Source: Cohnella fermenti
GTDB lineage: Bacteria; Bacillota; Bacilli; Paenibacillales; Paenibacillaceae
DNA length: 64,000 nt
Direction: 5' to 3'
Assembly: GCF_004801405.1 (NCBI RefSeq)
Contig: NZ_SSOB01000027.1
Span: forward strand, 1-64,000
Shown in pieces: positions 44,289-53,023 of the stretch. The translations under genes were made by a program, and so were the position numbers. The notes beneath the pieces were generated by a model. The model made no database searches. It worked only from the letters and a program-made list of their open reading frames with translations, and was not told where the DNA came from. Every line of letters begins with the position of its first letter. The stretch's first letter is position 1.

Positions 44289-45747
44289 AGCGCAGGTCGG
44301 CATGGTCATGAACCTCGACAAGTGCATCGGCTGCCATACGTGCAGCGTCACTTGCAAGAACACGTGGACGAACCGCCCCGGAGCGGAATACATGTACTTC
44401 AACAACGTCGAGACGAAGCCCGGCATCGGCTACCCGAAGCAATGGGAGGACCAGGAGCGGTACCGCGGCGGCTGGGTGCTGAGGAACGGCAAGCTCGAGC
44501 TGAAGTCCGGCGCCCGGGCGAACCGGCTGCTGAACATCTTCCACAACCCGGACCAGCCGACGCTCGACGATTACTTCGAGCCCTGGACCTACGAGTACGA
44601 GAAGCTGACGAACAGTCCTCAGCGGAAGCACCAACCGGTCGCCAGGCCCAAGTCCCAGATTACCGGCCGGTACATGGAGATCGACTGGGGACCAAACTGG
44701 GAGGACGACCTGGCCGGGGCGCACGTGACCGGACGGGAAGACCCGAACATGCGGGGCATCGAGGATGCGATCAAGATGGACTTCGAGCAGGTGTTCATGA
44801 TGTATCTGCCGCGCATCTGCGAGCACTGCATCAACCCTTCCTGCGTCTCCTCCTGCCCGTCCGGAGCGATGTACAAGCGGGACGAGGACGGCATCGTGCT
44901 GGTCGACCAGAACGCTTGCCGGGCGTGGCGGTTCTGCGTGTCGAGCTGTCCGTACAAGAAGGTGTACTTCAACTGGCAGACGAACAAGGCGGAGAAGTGC
45001 ACGCTGTGCTTCCCGCGCATCGAAGCCGGGCTGCCGACGATCTGCTCGGAGACGTGCGTCGGCCGCATCCGCTACCTCGGGTTGATGTTCTACGACGCCG
45101 ACAAGGTGAAGGAAGCCGCTTCGACTCCGGACGAACGCGATCTGTACGAGGCGCAGCTCGGCGTCTTCCTCGATCCGCACGACCCGGAGGTGATCAGGGA
45201 AGCGCGCAAGGAGGGCATCCCGGAGGACTGGATCGAAGCCGCGCAGCGATCGCCGATCTACAAGATGGTCATGGACTGGCGCATCGCGCTCCCGCTCCAT
45301 CCGGAATACCGGACGCTGCCGATGGTCTGGTACGTGCCGCCGCTTAGCCCGATCACGAACCGGGTCGAGGGGCAAGGCAGCTCGCTGGACCCGATGGATA
45401 TCTTCCCGGCGATCGACCGGATGCGAATTCCGGTGGAGTATCTCGCCAATCTGCTGACCGCGGGCGATACCGGGCACATTCGGGAGGTGCTTCGCAAGAT
45501 GGCGGTCATGCGGATTCACATGCGGAACAAGCAGACCGGACGCGCCGGCGATCCGTCGCTGATCGAGGCGATCGGCATGGACGAACGGACGGTCGAGGAC
45601 ATGTACCGGCTGCTGGCCATCGCCAAGTACAACGATCGCTTCGTTATTCCCGCCGCGCATCGCGAGCAAGTGGCCGATCTGTACAACGAGCAAGGCTCCT
45701 GCGGGCTGATCTTCGCCGGCGGACCGGGCGCTTGCGGCGTATTCTGA
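44278..45747 (+). CDS. narH: Respiratory nitrate reductase beta subunit
   Basis: 489 residues. The electron-transfer subunit has four Fe-S clusters; Cys groups begin at CIGCHTCSVTCKN (16-26), CEHCINPSCVSSCP, CRAWRFCVSSCP and CTLCFPRIEAGLPTIC. Trp replaces one Cys in CRAWRFC, which gives the usual [3Fe-4S] cluster. TTG 44278 starts inside narG with AGGAGG 8 bp upstream. It passes electrons from NarI haem to NarG. Confidence 0.97.
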   Translation: MKIKAQVGMVMNLDKCIGCHTCSVTCKNTWTNRPGAEYMYFNNVETKPGIGYPKQWEDQERYRGGWVLRNGKLELKSGARANRLLNIFHNPDQPTLDDYFEPWTYEYEKLTNSPQRKHQPVARPKSQITGRYMEIDWGPNWEDDLAGAHVTGREDPNMRGIEDAIKMDFEQVFMMYLPRICEHCINPSCVSSCPSGAMYKRDEDGIVLVDQNACRAWRFCVSSCPYKKVYFNWQTNKAEKCTLCFPRIEAGLPTICSETCVGRIRYLGLMFYDADKVKEAASTPDERDLYEAQLGVFLDPHDPEVIREARKEGIPEDWIEAAQRSPIYKMVMDWRIALPLHPEYRTLPMVWYVPPLSPITNRVEGQGSSLDPMDIFPAIDRMRIPVEYLANLLTAGDTGHIREVLRKMAVMRIHMRNKQTGRAGDPSLIEAIGMDERTVEDMYRLLAIAKYNDRFVIPAAHREQVADLYNEQGSCGLIFAGGPGACGVF

Positions 45748-45763
45748 GCGAGGAGGAATTCGA

Positions 45764-46330
45764 TTGGATATCGCAACCATACAGCGTTTATACGGGATTG
45801 TGTCCGTTCTGCTCCAATATCCGGATGAGGAATGGAGGCGCCGGCTGTCCGACCTGCGGGAGGAAGCGGAGGAGCTTGCCGACGCGGAAGACCGGGAGAC
45901 GATAACGGACTTCCTGGACTTGGCGGAACGGACGGAGGAGCGGGAATGGCAGGATCGTTACGTTCGCACGTTCGACTTCGGCAAAAAATCCAATCTGTAC
46001 GCGACCTACTCCGAGCATGGAGAGGACCGGGAGCGGGGGACGGCGCTGCTGAGCTTGAAGAGACTTTACCAGGAAGCCGGCTTCGAATTGGAGACGACCG
46101 AGCTTCCGGATTACTTGCCGCTTATGCTGGAATTCGCTTCGGCGGCCCCTTGGGGCGCGGCAGTAGGCGCGCTGTCCGGCGTGAAGCCCGCGATCGGGTC
46201 CATCCATAACGAGCTGGCGGGAACAAACAGCCCGTACGCGCCTCCGGTCGGCTTGCTGCTGCGGCTTGTTCCGGACAGACCGGCCGAGCCCGAGCCGGCG
46301 GAAGCCTCGATGGGAGGCGGGCAGCGATGA
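45764..46330 (+). CDS. narJ: Nitrate reductase assembly chaperone NarJ
   Basis: 188 residues, TorD/NarJ family. It is needed for molybdenum cofactor insertion into NarG and is not part of the final enzyme. The family motif DYLPLMLEFAS is present, as is RTFDFGKKSNLYATY. TTG 45764 has AGGAGG 7 bp upstream. Overlaps narI by 4 bp. Confidence 0.93.
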   Translation: MDIATIQRLYGIVSVLLQYPDEEWRRRLSDLREEAEELADAEDRETITDFLDLAERTEEREWQDRYVRTFDFGKKSNLYATYSEHGEDRERGTALLSLKRLYQEAGFELETTELPDYLPLMLEFASAAPWGAAVGALSGVKPAIGSIHNELAGTNSPYAPPVGLLLRLVPDRPAEPEPAEASMGGGQR

Positions 46331-47049
46331 ACAAGGCGGAATGGTTCCTGTGGGCAGTCGTGCCCTACATCGTCGTTGCCGTGTTCCTGACGGCGATTGT
46401 GCTGCGCTACAAGACGAATCCGTTCGGCTGGACGTCGAAGTCGAGCGAGCTGCTGGAGAAGCGGATCTTGCGATGGGGCAGCCTGATGTTCCACTTCGGC
46501 ATCATCGCCGTCTTCGGCGGCCACGTCGCCGGCTTGCTCGTTCCGGTGTCGGTGTACCGCTCGCTCGGGGTAAGCGACGAGGCTTACCATATCGCGGCCG
46601 TCGCCGGCGGGCTGCCGGCGGGCGTCGTGACCTTCGTCGGAATCCTGATTCTGTGCTACCGCCGCTTCGCATCGGCGCGGATTCGCGCGACGAGCAGCTT
46701 CGGCGACCGGCTGGCGCTGGTCGTGCTGACGGTTGTCCTGTTCACCGGCTTGCTGGCCACCTCGATGAACGCCGCGGGCCACTCCGAATTCGATTACCGG
46801 ACCACGATCAATCCGTGGCTGCGCAACCTGTTCGTCTTCCGTCCGCAGCCCGAGCTTATGCAGGACATCCCGCTCGGCTTCAAGATCCACATCACGACCA
46901 CCTTCGTCCTGTACCTCGTTATTCCGTTTACGCGTCTCGTTCATATTTTCAGCTTGCCGCTCGGTTACTTGAAGCGCAGCTACGTCGTTTACCGCCGCAG
47001 AGGCGGCAACGTTTATTCTCGGAAGAATGGGCGGAGAGGAGCTGTTTAG
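46327..47049 (+). CDS. narI: Nitrate reductase gamma subunit (cytochrome b)
   Basis: 240 residues with five membrane helices. It oxidises menaquinol and holds two b haems; His residues in FHFGIIAVFGGH and in the last helices (HITTTFVLY, TRLVHIF) fit the ligand pattern. ATG overlaps the narJ stop. narK follows directly. Confidence 0.96.
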   Translation: MNKAEWFLWAVVPYIVVAVFLTAIVLRYKTNPFGWTSKSSELLEKRILRWGSLMFHFGIIAVFGGHVAGLLVPVSVYRSLGVSDEAYHIAAVAGGLPAGVVTFVGILILCYRRFASARIRATSSFGDRLALVVLTVVLFTGLLATSMNAAGHSEFDYRTTINPWLRNLFVFRPQPELMQDIPLGFKIHITTTFVLYLVIPFTRLVHIFSLPLGYLKRSYVVYRRRGGNVYSRKNGRRGAV

Positions 47050-47050
47050 G

Positions 47051-48571
47051 ATGAGAAACAGCGGCAGAATGCAGCTTCCGCTGCAGACGCTAAGCTTGGT
47101 AGCAGGATTCATGTCATGGGTAATTCTGTCTTCCTTGCTGCCTTATATCAAGGAGGACATCTCGCTGACGCAGCAGCAATCGACATGGGTGACGGCCGTG
47201 CCGGTCATTCTGGGGTCCATTCTGCGAATTCCGCTCGGCTTCTGGACGAACCGGTTCGGGGCCAGATGGAACTTCGCGGTCAGCTTCCTGGCCCTTCTGG
47301 CTCCGGTGTCCTTCATCAGCATCGCCGACTCGTTCGCGGATCTGATCCTCGGAGGCTTCCTCCTGGGCCTCAGCGGCGCCACCTTCTCGATCGGGGTCAC
47401 CTCGCTGCCCAAGTATTATCCGAAGCAGAAGCACGGCGTGATCAACGGGATATACGGCATGGGCAACGTCGGGACGGCGATCACCGCGTTCGCGGCCCCG
47501 GTCGTCGCGGACCGGATCGGCTGGCAATCGACGGTCCAGCTCTACCTCGTCCTGCTGGTCGCCGTGGCGGCAGCGAACCTTCTGCTGGGCGACAAGAAGG
47601 AGAATCGGGCGAAGGTCTCGTTCAAGACGCAGATCGGCGCCGTCTATCGCAATGACAAGCTGTGGCTGCTCAGCCTGTTCTACTTCATCACGTTCGGCTC
47701 GTTCGTTGCGTTCACCGTCTATCTGCCGAACTTCCTCGTCTCGAACTTCGACTTGACCAAGGCGGATGCCGGCCTGCGCACGGCCGGCTTCATCGCCCTG
47801 GCGACGCTGGCCCGCCCGATCGGCGGCTGGCTGTCCGACCGTTGGAACGCCTTCATCGTGCTGATGTTCGTCTTCGGAGGGTTGACGTTGTCCGGCGTCT
47901 TCCTCTCGTTCTCCCTGTCGTTCGGCCAGTTCACGGTCGGCGTGCTGCTCGTCGCGCTCTGCGCGGGCCTCGGGAACGGGGCGGTCTTCAAGATGGTGCC
48001 GCTGTACTTCTCCAAGCAGGGGGGCATCGTGAACGGCATCGTCTCCGCGATGGGCGGCCTGGGCGGCTTCTTCCCGCCGCTTGTGCTGACGGCGCTGATG
48101 CAGATGACCGGCCATTACGCGATCGGCTTCATGGCGCTCTCCGAATTCGCCCTCGTCAGCTTCGTGCTGGTGATCTGGACGTTCTATCAGGAGAAGCTGC
48201 GCCTCTCGTCCACGATTATCGAGAGCACGATCGAAGCGATTCTGATCACGGATGCGAACAGCGTCATCCGCTCCGTCAATCCCGCCTTCACGGCGGTAAC
48301 CGGCTACTCGCCGGAGGAAGTGGTCGGCAAGAAGCCGAGCGTGCTTAAATCCGGCAGGCAGGGCAAGGACTTCTATGCGGAGATGTGGCAATCCATCCGG
48401 GAGAAGGGCTACTGGCAAGGCGAGATCTGGAACAGGCGCAAGAACGGGGAAGTGTACCTCGAATGGCTCAACATCACGGCGATTCGCAACGATGCCGGCG
48501 AAGTGAAGTATTACGCCGGCATGTTCAGCGACATCAGCAAGGCGAGCCACGCCGCCATGAAGAGCGGATAA
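47051..48571 (+). CDS. narK: NarK-type nitrate/nitrite transporter fused to a PAS domain
   Basis: 506 residues. About 1-385 are a twelve-helix major facilitator NarK transporter with the Gly-rich nitrate signatures GLSGATFSIGVTSLPKYYP and GLGNGAVFKMVPLYF. Residues about 390-500 are a complete PAS-PAC domain (ESTIEAILITDANSVIRSVN..., VTGYSPEEVVGKKPS, AGMFSDIS). No kinase, cyclase or other output follows, and the gene stops normally. NarK proteins normally end after the last helix. The PAS part could gate transport or bind a partner. ATG 47051 has GAGGAG 10 bp before it; only 1 bp separates it from narI. Confidence 0.93.
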   Translation: MRNSGRMQLPLQTLSLVAGFMSWVILSSLLPYIKEDISLTQQQSTWVTAVPVILGSILRIPLGFWTNRFGARWNFAVSFLALLAPVSFISIADSFADLILGGFLLGLSGATFSIGVTSLPKYYPKQKHGVINGIYGMGNVGTAITAFAAPVVADRIGWQSTVQLYLVLLVAVAAANLLLGDKKENRAKVSFKTQIGAVYRNDKLWLLSLFYFITFGSFVAFTVYLPNFLVSNFDLTKADAGLRTAGFIALATLARPIGGWLSDRWNAFIVLMFVFGGLTLSGVFLSFSLSFGQFTVGVLLVALCAGLGNGAVFKMVPLYFSKQGGIVNGIVSAMGGLGGFFPPLVLTALMQMTGHYAIGFMALSEFALVSFVLVIWTFYQEKLRLSSTIIESTIEAILITDANSVIRSVNPAFTAVTGYSPEEVVGKKPSVLKSGRQGKDFYAEMWQSIREKGYWQGEIWNRRKNGEVYLEWLNITAIRNDAGEVKYYAGMFSDISKASHAAMKSG

Positions 48572-48598
48572 GCGTACGGCGGCGAATCTGCGGGAGCG

Positions 48599-49330
48599 CT
48601 ATAGGCGGCACAGCTCGGCCGGGCACAGCTCGCATCGGGATATGTGCCGAAGGTAGGCTTTGTCCAGGATCGTGATGAGATTGTCATGGATGGAGATGGC
48701 GCCGGCCCTTCTCAAGTCGGCGAGCATGCGGTTGACGCTCTCTCTCGCACAGCCTATGTAATCGGCCAGCTCGGAGTTGGTCAGCCTGAACGCAATGCGG
48801 GTTCCGTCATTGCCTTCGACTCCGTACGTATTGGCCAGCCGGAGGATCGTGGAGCAGAGTGCGCCGGGCTTGCTCAGCATCAGAAGATCCCGCAGCTTCG
48901 TCTGGGTCAGCCGGTGCATGTAGCCCATCCACGCGGCGAATTCGACGGCCAGGTCGCCGTGCTGCCAGAGAAGAACCTCCAGATCCTGGTTCTGGATGAC
49001 GCCGATCTCGCACGCATCCATCGTCTGCGCGGTATAGAAATGCCTCGATTCCTGCAGGGGATCGAGCTGCCCGATGAAGTCTCCGGCGCGGGAGAGGCCG
49101 AAAATATATTCCTTGCCGCTCTCCATCAGCTTCGTCGCCTTCACATTGCCCGATTGAACGTAGAGCAGGCGATTCGAGCGTTCGCCTTCCCGGAACAGAT
49201 AGCTGCCGGCCTCCGCCGCGCTGAAGTACATGATCTGCCGCAAGCGCTCCAGATTGTCTTCCGAGAAGCAGAACGAGTTGCGCAGCGAGCGGGGCTTCGG
49301 CTGTTTAGCAATGCTGGATATAAGGGACAT
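48599..49330 (-). CDS. fnr: Anaerobic regulator Fnr (Bacillus type)
   Basis: 243 residues. A Crp-type nucleotide-binding fold and a C-terminal HTH (NSELADYIGCARESVNRMLADL) are followed by a C-terminal cluster motif Cys233-X2-Cys236-X4-Cys241. That motif is at the same place as in B. subtilis Fnr, where it binds an oxygen-labile [4Fe-4S] cluster. ATG 49330 has GGAGGTGG 6 bp upstream; the longer frame lacks a site. Convergent to narK. Its own promoter has an Fnr-like box at about -41.5, so it should activate itself. Confidence 0.92.
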   Translation of the reverse strand: MSLISSIAKQPKPRSLRNSFCFSEDNLERLRQIMYFSAAEAGSYLFREGERSNRLLYVQSGNVKATKLMESGKEYIFGLSRAGDFIGQLDPLQESRHFYTAQTMDACEIGVIQNQDLEVLLWQHGDLAVEFAAWMGYMHRLTQTKLRDLLMLSKPGALCSTILRLANTYGVEGNDGTRIAFRLTNSELADYIGCARESVNRMLADLRRAGAISIHDNLITILDKAYLRHISRCELCPAELCRL

Positions 49331-49357
49331 AAGGGCCACCTCCATGGCGTTGAGGCC

Positions 49358-49400
49358 AGTATAGCAGAGCGAAGGAGGCGGAATTGTGATTATACTCACC
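49358..49400 (-). promoter_or_regulatory. Autoregulated fnr promoter
   Basis: TGTGATTATACTCACC (49385-49400) matches the Fnr site at 9 of 10 arm bases. On the minus strand TATACT (49363-49358) gives a start near 49351, so the centre is about -41.5. Confidence 0.82.
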
Positions 49401-49423
49401 CTTATAAAGGCATTCTTGCGAAC

Positions 49424-49466
49424 TGTGTGCTCCGTCACAGTTAGTCTCGGCCGACGTTTTTATACT
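49424..49466 (+). promoter_or_regulatory. Fnr-dependent ric promoter
   Basis: TGTGTGCTCCGTCACA (49424-49439) matches 9 of 10 arm bases. TATACT (49461-49466) gives a start near 49473, so the centre is about -41.5. Back to back with the fnr promoter. Confidence 0.84.
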
Positions 49467-49498
49467 AAGGGGAGCCTACAAGGAGAGGATGAAGCGTC

Positions 49499-50236
49499 AT
49501 GGAACAGCGATTCACGGGCGAGGAACGGATCGGGGCGATCGTGTCCGACTTCCCGGGTGCGAGCAACCTGCTCAAGGAATATCGGATTGACTTCTGCTGC
49601 GGCGGGGATCGAAGTCTGCTGGAGGCCGTCCGCAGTCGGAAGCTGGACGAGCGGGAGGTGCTGAGCCGGCTTAACGCCAGCTACGAGGCTATCCGGTCGA
49701 GAGCCGGGGAGCCGGAGCGGAATTGGCAAGAAGAGAAGATCGCGACTCTGATCGACTACATCGTTCAGCGGCATCACGGCTATCTGCGGAAGGAGCTGCC
49801 GCTGCTGAGCGGATTCGTCACGAAGATCCTCCGGGTCCACGGCGGCGGCCACCCCGAGCTGGCTGCCGTTCATAAGATTTTCCACCAGATGAAGCTCGAG
49901 CTGGACCAGCATCTCATCGAGGAGGAGGAGACGCTGTTCCCCCTGTTTAAGCAATACGAGTCCGAGCCTGCGGCCGAGGTTCATGTCCGGGCTGTGCAGG
50001 GACTGCGCGAGCTGGAAGCGGATCACAGCTCCGTCGGGGAATACCTGAAGGCGATCCGCATGATTACGAATGACTTCAAGCTGCCGCCCGAAGCCTGCAA
50101 GACCTACACCTTGGCCTTCCGCAAGCTGGAGGAGCTGGAGTCGGATATGTTCGAGCATGTTCATCTGGAGAACAATATTTTGTTCCCGAGGATTACTTCA
50201 GATCCCTCATCTGCTTCAGCGACTCCAGGTCGATAA
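49499..50236 (+). CDS. ric: Iron-sulfur cluster repair di-iron protein Ric (ScdA/YtfE)
   Basis: 245 residues. An N-terminal ScdA_N domain with FCCGG (Cys pair about 32-33) is followed by a hemerythrin-like four-helix domain with His/Glu ligands (QRHHGYLRKEL, HQMKLELDQHLIEEEETLFP, LEADHSSVGE, FEHVHLENNILFPR). It restores Fe-S clusters damaged by NO and oxidants. AAGGAGAGG precedes the ATG. Its 3' end overlaps the convergent crp-type gene by 44 bp. Confidence 0.94.
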   Translation: MEQRFTGEERIGAIVSDFPGASNLLKEYRIDFCCGGDRSLLEAVRSRKLDEREVLSRLNASYEAIRSRAGEPERNWQEEKIATLIDYIVQRHHGYLRKELPLLSGFVTKILRVHGGGHPELAAVHKIFHQMKLELDQHLIEEEETLFPLFKQYESEPAAEVHVRAVQGLRELEADHSSVGEYLKAIRMITNDFKLPPEACKTYTLAFRKLEELESDMFEHVHLENNILFPRITSDPSSASATPGR

Positions 50237-50888
50237 TGACGATGCGGTTGCGGTGGACCTCGAGAATCCCGTCCTTGTGCATCTGATTAAGCAGGCGATT
50301 GATCGTCTCCCGGGTCGTTCCGATCGAATTGGCGAGCTCTTGGTGGGTCATGGGCAGATTGATCGTGATTTTGCTGCCTCTCCACACCCCGTGATGGTCG
50401 GCGAGCTGAAGCAGGAAGATCAGCACCCGGTGCTTGACGTCCTGTCCGGACAGCACCTGGAGCCGCTCCTGCAATTCCCGAATCTTGTCCCCCATCACGC
50501 GCATCATCTTGATCGCGATCGACGGGGTGCTCGTCATCAGGTGCTCGAACTGCCGGACGGGGATGGCCAGCAGATTCGTCTCGGCGATCGTCTCGGCCGT
50601 TGCCGGGTACGGGTTCTGATTAAAAAAACCGGTGTGAGGGAACATATCCCCGCTCTTCAGGAAGGAGACGATCTGCTCGTGTCCGTTCTCGTCCGTCTTA
50701 TACGTCTTGACCAGTCCATTGCGAATGAAGTAGACGGCTTCCTTCTCGCTGCCTTCGATGAAGATGGTCGCTCTCCTGGGCAGGGACCGGGAGACGGTAA
50801 TCTCTTCGATCCGCTGCAGCTCCCGCTCGTTCAGGTCGTGGAACAAGGGGGCCTGACGCAGGAATTCGGCAATTTTATCGGCAGTCAT
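50193..50888 (-). CDS. Crp/Fnr-family regulator without Fe-S cluster motif
   Basis: 231 residues. A cNMP-binding-like fold (about 10-130) and a Crp HTH (THQELANSIGTTRETINRLLNQM) are present. There are no clustered Cys residues, so it cannot bind an Fnr-type cluster; it may sense NO, haem or nothing by itself. ATG 50888 has GGAGG before it. It sits between ric and mobA, inside the Fnr island, and shares a divergent region with an Fnr box. Confidence 0.88.
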   Translation of the reverse strand: MTADKIAEFLRQAPLFHDLNERELQRIEEITVSRSLPRRATIFIEGSEKEAVYFIRNGLVKTYKTDENGHEQIVSFLKSGDMFPHTGFFNQNPYPATAETIAETNLLAIPVRQFEHLMTSTPSIAIKMMRVMGDKIRELQERLQVLSGQDVKHRVLIFLLQLADHHGVWRGSKITINLPMTHQELANSIGTTRETINRLLNQMHKDGILEVHRNRIVIIDLESLKQMRDLK

Positions 50889-50980
50889 AGCAATCCTCCA
50901 TGATTCGAAGTTGAAGATCCGAAGTTTGAAGAGCCGAAGATTCTCTATATTTAAAATAATGGCATCAGGTGCGTTCGTGC

Positions 50981-51023
50981 TGTGAGCGATATCACTGAGC
51001 GGCCTCCCGGCGAAGACGATACT
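50981..51023 (+). promoter_or_regulatory. Fnr-dependent mobA operon promoter
   Basis: TGTGAGCGATATCACT (50981-50996) matches 9 of 10 arm bases. GATACT (51018-51023) gives a start near 51030, so the centre is about -41.5. Confidence 0.82.
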
Positions 51024-51066
51024 GGTAAAAGCAACAGCGATTAAACTGAGGTTATGGAGGCTTACG

Positions 51067-51765
51067 ATGCTGGATATGGTGAAGCCGCTGCCGAGCGATG
51101 AGCGAATCGGCTTATCGGGAGTTATCCTGGCCGGAGGCCAGAATCGGAGAATGGGCCGTTCGCCCAAGGCACTGCTCTCTTATCGTCATGAGAAGCTGGT
51201 TCATCGCCAGATTCGCAAGTTGCGGACGGTCTGCTCGGAGGTTATTCTCGTAACGAACGAGCCGCGGCTCTATCTGCCCATTCTGGGCAGCCGGGTTCGG
51301 ATCGTCACGGATTTCTATCCCGGGCAAGGTCCGCTGGCAGGAATTCATGCGGCGTTGTCCTTGGCACGCGAATCGAAGGCGTGGGTTGTAGGGTGCGACA
51401 TGCCGTTCCTCTCGCCGCGCGCCGCATTGCTGATGGATAAGCATAAGACGGCGACGGCCGCCGATGCGGTCGTTCCTTGCATCGATGGGCGGCCTCATCC
51501 GCTGCATGCGATCTATGACAAGAATTGCGCCGAGAGAATCGCGATATGGCTCGAGACGGGGCGGCTGAAGGCCAATGAATTCCTGGAATCGGTTCGCTGC
51601 GAATGGATAACCGAGCGAACCTTCCTGAGCGAAGGAATCGACCCGCAATTCGTGCTCAATGTCAATACGCCGAACGAATACGAGCGATCGCTGCTGCTGG
51701 ATCGGCAAAGGGAAGAGGGGCTGACCGTTGGAAGCTCAGATGCGGCAAAACGGCACAATCAATGA
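51067..51765 (+). CDS. mobA: Molybdenum cofactor guanylyltransferase MobA
   Basis: 232 residues. The nucleotidyltransferase motif LAGGQNRRMGRSPKALL near residue 21, GQGPLAGIHAAL and the metal-binding GCDMPFL are present. It adds GMP to molybdopterin to make the bis-MGD cofactor of NarG. TGGAGG precedes the ATG. moeA starts 38 bp before its end. Confidence 0.92.
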   Translation: MLDMVKPLPSDERIGLSGVILAGGQNRRMGRSPKALLSYRHEKLVHRQIRKLRTVCSEVILVTNEPRLYLPILGSRVRIVTDFYPGQGPLAGIHAALSLARESKAWVVGCDMPFLSPRAALLMDKHKTATAADAVVPCIDGRPHPLHAIYDKNCAERIAIWLETGRLKANEFLESVRCEWITERTFLSEGIDPQFVLNVNTPNEYERSLLLDRQREEGLTVGSSDAAKRHNQ

Positions 51766-53023
51766 TAAATGGAACCGTAGGACGCTGACGCCCGCGGAGG
51801 CAACGGACCGCTTGCTGGCGTGCGTTCGTCCCCGAACCGGCTTCGAGGAGGTTCCGCTTGCCGAAGCGATCGGACGCCGTCTCGCTGTCGATGCGACAAC
51901 GAAGGAGCCGATCCCGCACTTCCGGAGGGCGGGAATGGACGGCTACGCCGTGCGTCTCGAGGATGTCGCGGCGGCTTCTTCCGAGGAGCCGTGCGAGCTG
52001 GAGATCGTCGAGCATATTCCGTGCGGAGCGGTGCCCTTGCGCAAGCTCGAGCGGGGCCAAGCCGCGAGAATTATGACGGGCGGGATGGTGCCCGAAGGCG
52101 CGGACGCCGTCGTGATGCAGGAGATGGCCGAGGCGGCGTGCGGGCACGGCCGCGAATATGTCCGAATCCGGAAGGCGGACCCGCGCGGCACTCATCTTAC
52201 GCCGATCGGGGAAGAAGCCGCGGAAGGGACGATTCTGCTTCGCGCCGGGCAGCTTATCGGCGCGGGCGAGATGGCTGATCTTGCGACGCTGGGAAGCTCC
52301 CGGGTGAAGGTGTTCCGGAAGCCGAGAGTTGCGATTCTGTCGACCGGCACGGAATTGCTCGATGTCGCGGCTCCGCTCGAGCCGGGCAAAGTGCGCAACA
52401 GCAACGCCTATATGCTCGCCGCGTTGATCGCGTCGGCGGGCGGCGAAGCCGTGCCGGCCGGCACGGTGCCCGACGACTGCGACCGGGCGGAGCGCCTGCT
52501 GGGCGAGCTGCTGGCGTCGGATGCCGACGCGGTTGTGGCGACGGGCGGGGTGTCCGTCGGCGATTACGACATTATGGCCGACTACTTCCTGAGATGGGAA
52601 GGGACGACGCTGTTCAACAAGGTCGCGATGAGGCCGGGCAGCCCGACAACGGCCGGCGTCTGGAAGGAGAAGCTGCTGTTCGGCCTCTCCGGCAACCCGT
52701 CGGCGTGCTTCGTCGGCTTCGAGCTGTTCGTGCGGCCGGCGCTGCTGGCGATGCAGAGGTCGTACGCTGCCGCCGATTGGGAGTTCGCCGCCTATCTGGC
52801 GGAGGATTACTTGAAGGTGAACGCGTACGCCCGTTACGTCCGCGGCCGGGCGGAGCTTCGCGAGGGCCGGGTCGAAGCGAGGCCGATCGGCCTGGACCAG
52901 TCGAGCGCGGTTCTGTCGATCAAGGATGCCAATTGCCTGATCGTCATTCCCCCGACGAAGTCGGGCATCAGGCGGGGGGAATTGGTGAAGGCCATCCGGT
53001 TGGGAGGGGTTATCGTTCCATGA
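51728..53023 (+). CDS. moeA: Molybdopterin molybdenumtransferase MoeA
   Basis: 431 residues. Inserts molybdate into adenylylated molybdopterin. Family motifs: RRAGMDGYAV, IMTGGMVPEGADAVVMQE, ILSTGTELLD, TGGVSVGDYD, MRPGSPTTAG and GLSGNPSACFVGF. The TTG start at 51728 lies within mobA, with GAGGGGC about 10 bp upstream; an ATG four codons later is possible. Coupled to ywiC by a 4-bp overlap. Confidence 0.94.
   Translation: MEAQMRQNGTINDKWNRRTLTPAEATDRLLACVRPRTGFEEVPLAEAIGRRLAVDATTKEPIPHFRRAGMDGYAVRLEDVAAASSEEPCELEIVEHIPCGAVPLRKLERGQAARIMTGGMVPEGADAVVMQEMAEAACGHGREYVRIRKADPRGTHLTPIGEEAAEGTILLRAGQLIGAGEMADLATLGSSRVKVFRKPRVAILSTGTELLDVAAPLEPGKVRNSNAYMLAALIASAGGEAVPAGTVPDDCDRAERLLGELLASDADAVVATGGVSVGDYDIMADYFLRWEGTTLFNKVAMRPGSPTTAGVWKEKLLFGLSGNPSACFVGFELFVRPALLAMQRSYAAADWEFAAYLAEDYLKVNAYARYVRGRAELREGRVEARPIGLDQSSAVLSIKDANCLIVIPPTKSGIRRGELVKAIRLGGVIVP

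Noticed and set aside
40914..44426. 1,170-codon minus-strand frame opposite narG
   Set aside because: A shadow of high-GC codon bias in narG; the translated sequence is Arg/Asp/Gln-rich without motifs. The same applies to long frames opposite pheT (14244-16382), copCD (692-2578) and mutS2 (30521-32935).
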